Below, in pieces: positions 8,439 through 15,401 of a stretch of 37,176 nucleotides of DNA. Under the pieces are notes generated by a model, which saw only the letters and a program-made list of their open reading frames with translations, searched no databases and was not told where the DNA came from. Each line of letters begins with the position of its first letter. Within the stretch, counting starts at the first letter, position 1. This DNA is from Thiogranum sp. (GTDB lineage Bacteria; Pseudomonadota; Gammaproteobacteria; DSM-19610): NCBI GenBank assembly GCA_024636585.1, contig JAGXGS010000092.1:1-37176 (forward strand). Reading direction: 5' to 3'. Both the position numbers and the translations under genes were made by a program.

Positions 8439-8882
8439 ATGTTCGATGTTTTGAGCGTTTTAGACGACAGCCGCTTCGACGAGTTCAGGCGCATTCGGCG
8501 GGAGCTGGATGAAAGCTTCGACGCGACGCCTTTTGCGCGCAGTATCCGCTCAGTAGCGAGTGGCACATACCCGCCGGTGAACGTCGGCAGTACGCCGGAC
8601 GAACTGGACGTGTATGTGTTTGCCGCCGGTGTCGATCCAAAGAGTCTGGATATTTCGGTGCAACAAAATGTGCTGAGTATTTCGGGTGAACGCAAGCCGA
8701 TTCACGAAGAAGGAGCGAAGTACTATCGGCATGAGCGCTTTGATGGCGCTTTTCGCCGGGTAGTGACCTTGCCCGATGATGCGGATCCCGAGCAGGTGGA
8801 TGCGACCTACCGCGACGGGGTGCTGCGCATTGCCATCAAGCGGCGCGAGTCCGCCAGGCCACGCCGGATAGAAGTCAAATAA
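8439..8882 (+). CDS. Hsp20/alpha-crystallin small heat-shock protein (first copy)
   Basis: 147 residues. An N-terminal arm rich in Arg/Glu/Phe is followed by an alpha-crystallin domain from about PPVNVGSTPDELDVYVF, with GVDPKSLDISVQQNVLSISGER and the family motif DGVLRIAIKR near the end. A C-terminal IEV supplies the I-x-I/V anchor used for oligomer assembly. These ATP-independent chaperones hold unfolding proteins in the cytosol. The start is the ATG seven bases after AGGAGGT; an in-frame ATG nine codons earlier would place the ribosome-binding site inside the gene and is rejected. It is driven by the sigma-32 promoter upstream and is followed after 19 bases by a second hsp20 gene. Confidence 0.95.
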   Translation: MFDVLSVLDDSRFDEFRRIRRELDESFDATPFARSIRSVASGTYPPVNVGSTPDELDVYVFAAGVDPKSLDISVQQNVLSISGERKPIHEEGAKYYRHERFDGAFRRVVTLPDDADPEQVDATYRDGVLRIAIKRRESARPRRIEVK

Positions 8883-8901
8883 TCAGCGGGAGATAAATGC
8901 G

Positions 8902-9318
8902 ATGACTGAAAAAAAAGATGTGAGCAAACAGGAAAAGAAATCTGAAATACCGAAGACCGGGGAGAGCCGGAAGGCTGCTGAAGGCGAGCGGGCTATCCGG
9001 CCGCCGGTGGATATCTTCGAGGATGAATCCGGTATCACTGTACAGGCGGATATGCCTGGCGTGTCGAAGGATCGGTTGCAAATCCAGATCGAGGGAGACA
9101 ACCTGTCGTTCACCGGCAATGTGGATATTCAGGTATCCGAGGGGATGGATGCACTGTATGCAGACATCCGTTCCACAGCCTACCGGCGCAGTTTCTCGCT
9201 CAGCAGGGAACTCGATGCAGAACATTGCGAGGCGCAACTGAACAATGGGGTTCTGACCCTGCGCATCCCCAGGCGCAAGGAGCACAAGCCGCGCAAGATC
9301 GAAGTGCAGGCCAGCTGA
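8902..9318 (+). CDS. Hsp20/alpha-crystallin small heat-shock protein (second copy)
   Basis: 138 residues. A highly charged N-terminal region (Lys/Glu rich, about residues 1-32) precedes an alpha-crystallin domain: RPPVDIFEDESGITVQADMPGV, then DRLQIQIEGDNLSFTG, and the signature NNGVLTLRIPRRKEH. The tail ends RKIEVQAS with an I-x-V anchor. GGGAG lies nine bases before the ATG. With the preceding gene 19 bases upstream, both are read from the same heat-shock promoter. The two proteins differ in their N-terminal arms and their strand lengths, so they are likely partners in a mixed oligomer, like IbpA/IbpB, rather than a recent duplication. That pairing is inference. Confidence 0.93.
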   Translation: MTEKKDVSKQEKKSEIPKTGESRKAAEGERAIRPPVDIFEDESGITVQADMPGVSKDRLQIQIEGDNLSFTGNVDIQVSEGMDALYADIRSTAYRRSFSLSRELDAEHCEAQLNNGVLTLRIPRRKEHKPRKIEVQAS

Positions 9319-9386
9319 GCCGGGGTGCCGGTTTGCGCCATTGAAGAATCCGCTCTGGTCCCTCCAGGTCCGGAGCGAAATCCTGT

Positions 9387-10079
9387 GTGAAGCTGGTACT
9401 GCTGCCGGGCCTGCATGGGACCGCTGATCTGTTCCAGCCTTTCATGCAGGCGTTGCCTGGGTGGGTGGATTGCCAGGTCATTGCCTATCCAACGCACGAC
9501 AAACTCAGCTATACGCAGTTGGCTGAGTACGTAATGCAGCGCTTGCCTGCCGAGGATGACTACGTGTTGCTGGGCGAATCTTTTTCCGGTCCGGTAGTCC
9601 ATGCTGTTGCGCTGCGGGCACCTCCGAGACTGCGCGGCATGGTGTTCGTTGCGACCTTTCTGAGCAATCCGCGGCCCTGGATCGGGCAGCTGGTGCGGCT
9701 TCTGCCCAAGGCCCGGCTGCTCGCGCTGACCGGACCCAAACCTTTCGTGAAAGCCTTCACCTTTGGCATCGATGTGAGTGATGAGCTGGTACGACTGTTT
9801 CTGGACGCTGTGAATAAAGTCGCGCCCGAGGTTCTGGCGTTCCGGCTGGATGAGATACAGCGCCTGCGCGCCACCCCTAGCCGCTGCGCATTGCCGGCGA
9901 TCTACCTGAGGGCGACCGGTGACCGGCTGTTGCCAGAGTCCTGCGTAGACGAGTTCCGCGCGGTGATGGACAATCTGATTGTGTTCCCGGTCGCCGGGCC
10001 GCATTTTATTTTGCAATGGGACCCGGTCGCTTGTGCGCGCATCGTGTCCAGCCAGATGGAAAATTGGATACGGGTATGA
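9387..10079 (+). CDS. Alpha/beta hydrolase
   Basis: 230 residues from a GTG start with GGAG 11 bases upstream. The alpha/beta-hydrolase layout is clear: N-terminal strand and oxyanion region VLLPGLHGTADLF, nucleophile elbow LLGESFSGP (Ser65), an acid residue in ATGDRLLP, and the catalytic His in AGPHFILQ near the C-terminus. It has no signal peptide, so it is probably cytosolic. The natural substrate cannot be deduced; esterase or lipase-like activity on small acyl esters is the general expectation. Its stop codon overlaps the start of the next gene (ATGA), so it is translationally coupled to a small membrane protein. Confidence 0.85.
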   Translation: MKLVLLPGLHGTADLFQPFMQALPGWVDCQVIAYPTHDKLSYTQLAEYVMQRLPAEDDYVLLGESFSGPVVHAVALRAPPRLRGMVFVATFLSNPRPWIGQLVRLLPKARLLALTGPKPFVKAFTFGIDVSDELVRLFLDAVNKVAPEVLAFRLDEIQRLRATPSRCALPAIYLRATGDRLLPESCVDEFRAVMDNLIVFPVAGPHFILQWDPVACARIVSSQMENWIRV

Positions 10080-10288
10080 CCGGAGGTGCAGTTGGCTATT
10101 TCGCGAAAAATGTTGCGCCACTCAGCACCGGCATGATGGCCGCCACCACGCTGTATACGTTGCTTCTGGGGTTTGGATTTGTTGTTTTCGGCATGTATGT
10201 ACAACACCGCTGGCTGGCGTTCTGGGGCAGCACCATGGTGATGGCTGGGAGTCTTTTCCTGATCGCTTTGCTGGCAGGCTGGGGTTGA
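10076..10288 (+). CDS. Small two-helix membrane protein
   Basis: 70 residues, starting at the ATG that overlaps the hydrolase stop as ATGA. This coupling and the immediate protein-like sequence favour it over an in-frame ATG 20 codons earlier inside the hydrolase gene. Two hydrophobic segments are predicted by eye: TTLYTLLLGFGFVVFGMYV and a C-terminal WGSTMVMAGSLFLIALLAG. No domain is recognised. It is followed after one base by another membrane protein gene, and the three genes form a tight operon. Function unknown. Confidence 0.7.
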   Translation: MTGGAVGYFAKNVAPLSTGMMAATTLYTLLLGFGFVVFGMYVQHRWLAFWGSTMVMAGSLFLIALLAGWG

Positions 10289-10289
10289 C

Positions 10290-10676
10290 GTGCAACCGGT
10301 ACAACCGCTGCCATCGGCCCTGACCGCAGCCCACGCTGTTTACGCGTTGCACTCGCTGGCGATTCTGCTCGGCATCGTTGGCGCCCCAACCGTGATCGGC
10401 AGCTTTCTCGGCAGCGTTCCATCGATTGCGGCGCTGGTTCTCAGCTATGTGAAGCGCGGCGATGCGCGCGGCAGCTGGGCTGCTTCGCACTATCGCTGGG
10501 CGATCCGCACCTTCTGGTTTGCGCTGTTGTGGCTGATCATCGCGCTGTTGCTGATCTTCACGCTGATCGGCGCCCCCTTCGGGTTCGCACTGATGATCAT
10601 CATCACAGTGTGGCTCGTCTACCGCATCGGCCGCGGCTGGTTGCGATTGCTCGACCGGCGGCCCATGTACATATAA
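10290..10676 (+). CDS. DUF4870-like membrane protein
   Basis: 128 residues from GTG, one base after the preceding stop, with GGGG just upstream as a weak ribosome-binding site. Three to four transmembrane helices are visible. The conserved pattern HSLAILLGIVGAPTVIGSFL, then YVKRGDARGSWAASHYRWAIRTFWFALLW, then VWLVYRIGRGWLRLLDRRPM matches a widespread family of small gammaproteobacterial inner-membrane proteins that I associate with DUF4870. Biochemical role unknown. It ends 23 bases from the end of the convergent bacterioferritin gene. Confidence 0.75.
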   Translation: MQPVQPLPSALTAAHAVYALHSLAILLGIVGAPTVIGSFLGSVPSIAALVLSYVKRGDARGSWAASHYRWAIRTFWFALLWLIIALLLIFTLIGAPFGFALMIIITVWLVYRIGRGWLRLLDRRPMYI

Positions 10677-10699
10677 TGGCTACATACCAGGCGAACCGG

Positions 10700-11164
10700 C
10701 TACATTTTCGACTGGAGGTAATTCTGCTCGCCGACCTTGTCCATCAGTTGCAGCTGGGTCTCCAGCCAGTCGACGTGATCCTCTTCGCTGGCGAGGATAT
10801 GTGCGAATAAATCGCGGCTGACAAAGTCACTGCAGGATTCGCAATAAGCAATCGCCTCGCGCAGCATCGGCAGTGCTTCCAGTTCCAGGTCGAGATCGCA
10901 CTTGAGCATTTCGCGGGTGTTCTCGCCGATCCTGAGTCTGCCGAGATCCTGAAGATTGGGCAGGGCGTCGAGAAACAGAATCCGCTTGATCAGCGCATCG
11001 GCATGTTTCATTTCATCGATGGACTCGTGGTACTCGTGTTCGTTGAGTTCCTTGAGGCCCCAGTTTTCATACATGCGCGCATGCAGAAAATACTGGTTGA
11101 TGGCAGTGAGTTCGTTCTTGAGCGCCTGGTTCAGAAGCTGGATGACTTTCGGGTCGCCTTGCAT
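10700..11164 (-). CDS. bfr: Bacterioferritin
   Basis: 154 residues, normal length. It forms 24-subunit shells that oxidise and store iron. The full ferroxidase centre is present: Glu18, Glu51, His54, Glu94, Glu127 and His130, numbered from the chosen start. Met52, the ligand of the inter-subunit haem, is present too, so this is a true haem bacterioferritin and not a Dps or plain ferritin. The start is the ATG eight bases after GGAG and begins [12 protein letters not shown] as in relatives; the open frame extends 21 codons upstream without support. The ferredoxin gene bfd lies about 180 bases upstream on the same strand and has its own promoter; bfr also has a candidate promoter in the gap. 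Confidence 0.95.
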   Translation of the reverse strand: MQGDPKVIQLLNQALKNELTAINQYFLHARMYENWGLKELNEHEYHESIDEMKHADALIKRILFLDALPNLQDLGRLRIGENTREMLKCDLDLELEALPMLREAIAYCESCSDFVSRDLFAHILASEEDHVDWLETQLQLMDKVGEQNYLQSKM

Positions 11165-11283
11165 GTGTATTTCTCCGTGTGAGCGCGAGTTATTAGGGGC
11201 CTTCTTCTGCCATTGGAAATTTGCCACGGCGCCAGGCGCCCCGCAATGACGGGGTAACCAGAGGTTCCCTGGTACAGGGTTCG

Positions 11284-11311
11284 AGTATAGCGTCTTGTGC
11301 CGGCATGGAAA
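11284..11311 (-). promoter_or_regulatory. Candidate sigma-70 promoter and structured leader of bfr
   Basis: On the minus strand TTTCCA (-35 like), a 16-base spacer and TATACT (-10) lie about 120 bases before the bfr start. The leader that would result contains several short hairpins (CCCTG-TAC-CAGGG, CCCCG-TCATTG-CGGGG, GGCGCC-T-GGCGCC). Whether these regulate or simply separate bfd from bfr is not known. Confidence 0.4.
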
Positions 11312-11342
11312 CCGGCGACTGTAAGGGGTGCGGAAAGCCGGA

Positions 11343-11555
11343 TCAGGCGGCGCTGACCTGTTCTATTTGTATGTCGTTCTGGCTGCGCTGCGTGAGCGTG
11401 TCCTGCAGGATGCCGCGTGCACAGCGCCCGCATTTGCCGCATTGGGTCGCGACGCCCAGCTTCTGGCTCAGGTCGCGCATGTTGCCGGCATCGCCGTTCT
11501 CTATGGCGCTGCGGATCTGGCCGCAGGTGATATTTTTGCAAAGGCAGACGTACAT
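11343..11555 (-). CDS. bfd: Bacterioferritin-associated ferredoxin
   Basis: 70 residues. The [2Fe-2S] ligands are Cys4 and Cys6 (MYVCLC) and Cys39 and Cys42 (QCGKCGRC), the pattern of Bfd. The protein binds the bacterioferritin shell and passes electrons to its haem so that stored iron is reduced and released when iron is scarce. A strong GGAGGAG lies before the ATG. It sits directly upstream of bfr, the usual partner. Its promoter region carries repeated TTAGAT elements and a palindrome described separately, pointing to iron- or Fe-S-responsive control, which is the expected logic for bfd. Confidence 0.95.
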   Translation of the reverse strand: MYVCLCKNITCGQIRSAIENGDAGNMRDLSQKLGVATQCGKCGRCARGILQDTLTQRSQNDIQIEQVSAA

Positions 11556-11583
11556 GAAACGAACTCCTCCTCAGTTGCCAAAT

Positions 11584-11625
11584 ATGTTAGATCTAAATAC
11601 GAGTGATTGTCAATTAGATTTAGAT
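11584..11625 (-). promoter_or_regulatory. bfd promoter with repeated TTAGAT operator-like elements
   Basis: On the minus strand TTGACA (11613-11608) and TAACAT (11589-11584) are separated by 18 bases. The perfect palindrome TTAGATCTAA (11587-11596) covers the -10 edge. Two tandem TTAGAT copies (11614-11625) abut the -35. ATCTAAAT (11591-11598) and ATTTAGAT (11618-11625) form perfect 8-base inverted arms 19 bases apart. The sequence between them only partly resembles a Fur box, so the regulator is open. Confidence 0.55.
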
Positions 11626-11679
11626 TGGTTGGCGAGGAGGCGGAGGGAGGTTTGATTAACTATCTGTTTATTAGTGCAA

Positions 11680-12150
11680 TTATCGAATATAAGCTTCCGT
11701 TGCATAGCGCCGCATCATGCGATGACTGTTGAAATAGGAGGCGTTTTTGGCGATCGCACCTTTCATTACAGAGATCCAGCCACTGCGATCCTGGTGATAA
11801 AGCGGCAGCACCCGGTGTTCAAGCTGATCGTAGAGGGAGGCGGCATCGCGTTCACTGTCGCCGGTCGGATCGCCAACCGCCCAGCCGGTGATGCCGTTAA
11901 TGCAGCCTTCGATCCACCAGCCGTCGAGAATTCCGAGATTCGGCACGCCGTTGAAGCAAGCCTTCATGCCACTGGTGCTGGAGGCTTCCATGGGCCGCAG
12001 CGGGGTGTTGATCCAGACGTCCACGCCCGCGACCATGGTATCGCCGGCCAGAATACCGAGGCCGCCGCTGTAGTTGGGGATCTGCGGGTGCAGCGCGATC
12101 TCCATGGAGAAGTAGGCGATCTGCGGTTCATAGAGGAAATCACTGAGCAT
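11680..12150 (-). pseudogene. Alpha-glucan phosphorylase with large in-frame internal deletion
   Basis: 156 residues. Residues 1-39 (PQIAYFSMEIAL, then PNYSGGLGILAGDTM) match the N-terminus of alpha-glucan phosphorylases of the GT35 family. Residues 40-156 match the very end of their catalytic domain (VDVWINTPLRPMEASSTSGMKACFNG, then LDGWWIEG, and a terminal HRMMRRYATEAY). The several hundred residues between, holding most of the active site, are missing without a frame break. Lys63 corresponds to the lysine that carries pyridoxal phosphate. The ribosome-binding site (GAGG, six bases before ATG) is intact. The product cannot be a working phosphorylase by itself; it is either a decaying remnant or a small stable protein. 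It follows the TlpA-like gene by 66 bases on the same strand. Confidence 0.8.
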
Positions 12151-12216
12151 GCTGCGCCTCGTCCGTGAGTTACCGGGGCACGTTCTGTTTCGCGGACTGC
12201 CCCGCGACTTCGGCTG

Positions 12217-13110
12217 TTACTGGCCGGAACGTTCCACCGCATCCCTGAAGAACGGAATATACTCGCGCCAGTCCTCGATCGGACCCTGATGAGAGAAAAT
12301 AATCATACCGTTTTTGTCCAGTACGTAGCTGCTGGGGAAGACCCGGGCCACTTCGCGGTCCTCGATCTGGCTACCGTCTGCCAGCGTCAGGGTGGTCTGT
12401 TCAACGCAGGTCACGCCTGAATCAGACAGTGGCAATTCAGTGAAATCGTTGTCGCTGATCCATTGTTTCGAATCCTTGAATGAATCCCGAAGCTGTAACA
12501 GTACCAGCGCAACCTGTCCCGGCATCTGCTCTTCCAGTTGACGGTGGAAATGCTTCAGGGACGGAAACTCCTTGAGGCAGGGCGTGCACCAGGAGCCCCA
12601 GAAATGGACAAATGCCACTTTGCCCTTGAGTTCCGAAAGGGAACGCTTTTTGCCCGAGGCATCGATGTATGAGACGTCGTGCAGGCGTTCGCCGACGCGG
12701 ATGCCGACTGGCGCTTTGGCGGCGTCCTCCTGGTTGGCGTAGGGTCCCCAGAGTCGCGGCCATTGTTCGCTATCGAATACTTTTTCGTCATTCACCGCAT
12801 ACAGCGTGCATTTCTGGCGGGTACCCGCGTTGCAGCGCTTCAGGGCCTGTTCCTGCGCCTCCTGCCTGGATGCCGCATCCGACTGCCAGGACCAGGCACC
12901 GCCCGGCGCAATAGCGAAGGCCTTGTGCTTGTTCGCATAGGTGTAGTCGATGTAGCCGGCCCTTGCGCGCTCATCCACATGCGGTATGGCATCGGCATCG
13001 CCGAGTGCCGATGCCTGCACCTGCGGCACCAGCCATGCAGTGCCGAGCGCCAGCAGCAGCGCAAAAGCCCGGGCAGGACCCGGGCTCATGGTATTGCGGT
13101 ACGCTGACAT
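12217..13110 (-). CDS. TlpA/ResA-like periplasmic thioredoxin with N-terminal extra domain
   Basis: 297 residues. A signal peptide (MSAYRNTMSPG..., hydrophobic stretch, QASA cleavage) sends it to the periplasm. Residues about 60-110 resemble small DUF4189-like domains (KAFAIAPGGAWSW, then EAQEQALKRC and CTLYAVND, with two Cys). From about 135 a thioredoxin fold follows with active site WCTPC (Cys175, Cys178), then a strand FPSSYVLDKNGMIIF carrying the cis-Pro region. Such proteins reduce disulfides on apocytochromes or substrate proteins. The ATG overlaps the cytochrome b stop as TAATG, so it is translationally coupled to the octaheme operon and probably helps mature or protect those cytochromes. 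The much longer upstream open frame is inside the cytochrome b gene and is rejected. Confidence 0.85.
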   Translation of the reverse strand: MSAYRNTMSPGPARAFALLLALGTAWLVPQVQASALGDADAIPHVDERARAGYIDYTYANKHKAFAIAPGGAWSWQSDAASRQEAQEQALKRCNAGTRQKCTLYAVNDEKVFDSEQWPRLWGPYANQEDAAKAPVGIRVGERLHDVSYIDASGKKRSLSELKGKVAFVHFWGSWCTPCLKEFPSLKHFHRQLEEQMPGQVALVLLQLRDSFKDSKQWISDNDFTELPLSDSGVTCVEQTTLTLADGSQIEDREVARVFPSSYVLDKNGMIIFSHQGPIEDWREYIPFFRDAVERSGQ

Positions 13111-13703
13111 TAATCGACTTCTTCCCAGCCGGTAACCATGGCTTTGATATGCGCGGTCGGTGTATGACCCGCAGTTCCAAGGTACACGTGGGCGATCAGG
13201 AAAATCAGCATCATGAACGCAGCGATGACGTGGAACAGCGCGATGTACTCGATGTTCAGCCAGCTTACACCCCAGTCCGCCCAGGAATTGTAGAACAGGT
13301 AGAACCAGCCGGTGATCCAGATCAGCGGGTTGATGATCAACAGTACGAACAGGTAGGCCAGCCGTTGCAGCGGATTGTGCTTGCTCAGCGTGGTTTGCTT
13401 GAACGGGTGCGGCGCATTGGTGAAGATGCCGGTCAGGTAATACCGGAACATGGCGACCACCTTGTCCGTGGTCGGGATGTACTGCTTCCACTCACCGGTG
13501 GTGAAGTGCCAGAACACCGCGAACACCCATAATCCGACCAGTGTCCAGGCCGCCGTAGTGTGGGTGGCTACAGCGGTCTCGAAACCGAGTACCGTATAGG
13601 AGCCATGCACCTCGAAGCCGGTAAACAGCAGGGTGATGATCAACGCGGCCTGGGACCAGTGCCAGAACCGTTCGAATCTTTTGAATACGTATATTCTTTC
13701 CAT
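13110..13703 (-). CDS. Di-haem cytochrome b (b561/thiosulfate-reductase type) membrane subunit
   Basis: 197 residues with four to five transmembrane helices. Conserved His residues at about 15 (FERFWHWSQ), 48, 66 (VFWHF), 158 (ALFHVI) and 172 (AHVYLG) sit in helices as expected for two b haems. The family (Ni-hydrogenase/thiosulfate reductase cytochrome b) exchanges electrons between the quinone pool and a periplasmic enzyme. AGGA lies eight bases before the ATG, overlapping the end of the octaheme gene; the gap between the two genes is four bases. It is therefore the obvious quinol partner of the octaheme cytochrome. The direction of electron flow (reducing or oxidising) cannot be decided from sequence. 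Confidence 0.88.
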   Translation of the reverse strand: MERIYVFKRFERFWHWSQAALIITLLFTGFEVHGSYTVLGFETAVATHTTAAWTLVGLWVFAVFWHFTTGEWKQYIPTTDKVVAMFRYYLTGIFTNAPHPFKQTTLSKHNPLQRLAYLFVLLIINPLIWITGWFYLFYNSWADWGVSWLNIEYIALFHVIAAFMMLIFLIAHVYLGTAGHTPTAHIKAMVTGWEEVD

Positions 13704-13707
13704 CGTA

Positions 13708-15339
13708 TCAGTCCTTCTTGCTCATGATGAAGCGCAACGCGCCGTGGAACAGCACACCGAGCAGCGTCAGCAGGGCCAGGGTCCAGCCGATCGTGTCGAC
13801 CATCGGTGTATTATCGCGACCTGGCATGTGTACGCCGCTGATGTTCTGCAGCCGGCCGTTTTCCCTGTGGCACTGTGCGCAGGTCAGGGCGTCCTCTTTG
13901 GGCGCGACCATGTGGGTGATGGGCCAGCTCATTTCGGTTTCGACGAACTTCATTTCACCGCTGTATTCGAGGCCCTGAGCCTCCATTCCCCAGCTTAGCG
14001 CCTTGTCCCAGTCATAGGTGTTCCAGTAGGCGGAATCGTCCTTGCCGGCGGTATGGAACACCGCGAGGGTCTCATTGCCGACGTCGTATGGCTGTTTGCC
14101 GCGGAATACCTTGGTTGGCCAGATGCGCGAGTCCGGATCATCGGGTCCGCCCAGGAACTCGTTGATCTTCACCTTGTCTTCGGTGACTTTCTCGCCGAAC
14201 AGGGTGAACTTCACGTTGCCGTTGAACCAGGTGTACTCCGGGATCACGAAGCGCTCGTAGGTGAAGGTGCCTTTCTTGCTGTCGTAGCTGTCACGACCTT
14301 CGCTGCCCTTGATCCGGATGCGCTTTCCCTGCTCATCCAGGCGGCCGGCTGTCGACCAGTCCCAGGTCATCTTGGTGGCGATCGGGCCACGCGCGTATTC
14401 CGGGATATGACAGGTCTGACAGGCTACCTTGTCGGTATGCGCGTTCAGCTTGGCTGTGGATACCGTGGTGCCCGGATGCGGCTCATTGCCGTGGCAGGCG
14501 ACACAGGTGGTCGGGTTGCGACCGTCCTTTTTACCGCGGATCAGCGCGCCGTTGTCGTCCGATGCGGTCGGCGCGTAGCGGCTGCCGCTGACTTCGTGCG
14601 AGTCGCTCAGGTGACAGCTGCCGCAGGTGAAGTCGAGACCTTCGGCATCCATGTGTACATCGAGGTAACGCGTCGGTTCCAGCAACGAGCTGTCCAGATC
14701 GCCGTGTTTCACCGCATCGCCGCCACCGCCATAGAAGTGGCAGTTGCCGCAGGTCTGGCGACTGGTCTTGCCGACGTTCTGTGCGATCTTTGTGAGATCC
14801 GTCGGTTCGCGGAAGTTACCCGAATGCGGCGGCCACTCCATGGTGTCGTAGTTCGGATGGCCGGAAAGACCCGGGATCTTCTTGTACTTGCCGGTAGTGT
14901 CGTGGCAGGCCAGGCAGTCGACGTTTTTCTCGGAGGTGAAGTCGAAACTGTCATCGCTCCAGCCGTAGCCGACATGGCATGCGGAACAGAAGGTCTGGTT
15001 GGATGTCACCGAGGTGCAGAAGTTGTTAACGACATTCTTCTTGCCGAGTTTCTGCTGGGTAACCGGATTGAGGTATTCCCAGGTCCAGTGCTTGGTGTGC
15101 TGCACCTGCTCGGCCGCCTCGGTGTGACATTCCAGACACGCCTCGGTGACTTCCGGGCCGCTCTCGAAATCCTTATTCAGTTCCTCGAACTTCGAGTGGT
15201 CGGCAGTGGATTCGCTTTTCGATCTGGCGGTGTCCTCGCCAGTCGATGCAGCGTCAGTGGCTGCCGATGCGCCTCCTGCGAACAGCAGGCAGGCGCCGAT
15301 CAGCAGCATTTTCGGTAGTGTCTTGATACCTTTGTTCAT
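13708..15339 (-). CDS. Octaheme c-type cytochrome, tetrathionate reductase (Otr) family
   Basis: 543 residues with a signal peptide (cleavage near GGASA) and a C-terminal membrane helix (about 516-537) before MSKKD, so it is periplasmic and membrane-anchored. Eight CxxCH haem sites are visible: Cys68/71, 118/121, 142/145, 197/200, 239/242, 279/282, 307/310 and 487/490. The block VDCLACHDTTGKYKKIPG and the preceding NNFCTSVTSNQTFCSACHVGYGW are typical of the Otr family, whose Shewanella member reduces tetrathionate, nitrite and hydroxylamine in vitro. The real substrate in this organism is not known. AGGA lies eight bases before the ATG. Genes on both sides (DUF302 protein upstream, cytochrome b and thioredoxin downstream) form one operon. 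Confidence 0.92.
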   Translation of the reverse strand: MNKGIKTLPKMLLIGACLLFAGGASAATDAASTGEDTARSKSESTADHSKFEELNKDFESGPEVTEACLECHTEAAEQVQHTKHWTWEYLNPVTQQKLGKKNVVNNFCTSVTSNQTFCSACHVGYGWSDDSFDFTSEKNVDCLACHDTTGKYKKIPGLSGHPNYDTMEWPPHSGNFREPTDLTKIAQNVGKTSRQTCGNCHFYGGGGDAVKHGDLDSSLLEPTRYLDVHMDAEGLDFTCGSCHLSDSHEVSGSRYAPTASDDNGALIRGKKDGRNPTTCVACHGNEPHPGTTVSTAKLNAHTDKVACQTCHIPEYARGPIATKMTWDWSTAGRLDEQGKRIRIKGSEGRDSYDSKKGTFTYERFVIPEYTWFNGNVKFTLFGEKVTEDKVKINEFLGGPDDPDSRIWPTKVFRGKQPYDVGNETLAVFHTAGKDDSAYWNTYDWDKALSWGMEAQGLEYSGEMKFVETEMSWPITHMVAPKEDALTCAQCHRENGRLQNISGVHMPGRDNTPMVDTIGWTLALLTLLGVLFHGALRFIMSKKD

Positions 15340-15401
15340 GATGCGCTTCCTGGTTTCAGCGTTGAACTTGATGTTTCCACGGATCGTCTGCAGTCGCTCT
15401 A

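Noticed and set aside
11599-11617. Fur box in the bfd promoter
   Set aside because: About ten of nineteen positions match the classic Fur site, too few to call; the TTAGAT repeats are a better-defined signal.
13111-13491. N-terminal extension of the TlpA-like protein
   Set aside because: It runs through the cytochrome b gene; a signal peptide begins at the TAATG start.
14053-15318. 421-codon open frame antisense to the octaheme cytochrome
   Set aside because: It mirrors the codon pattern of the real gene; the opposite strand has eight haem motifs, a signal peptide and a ribosome-binding site.
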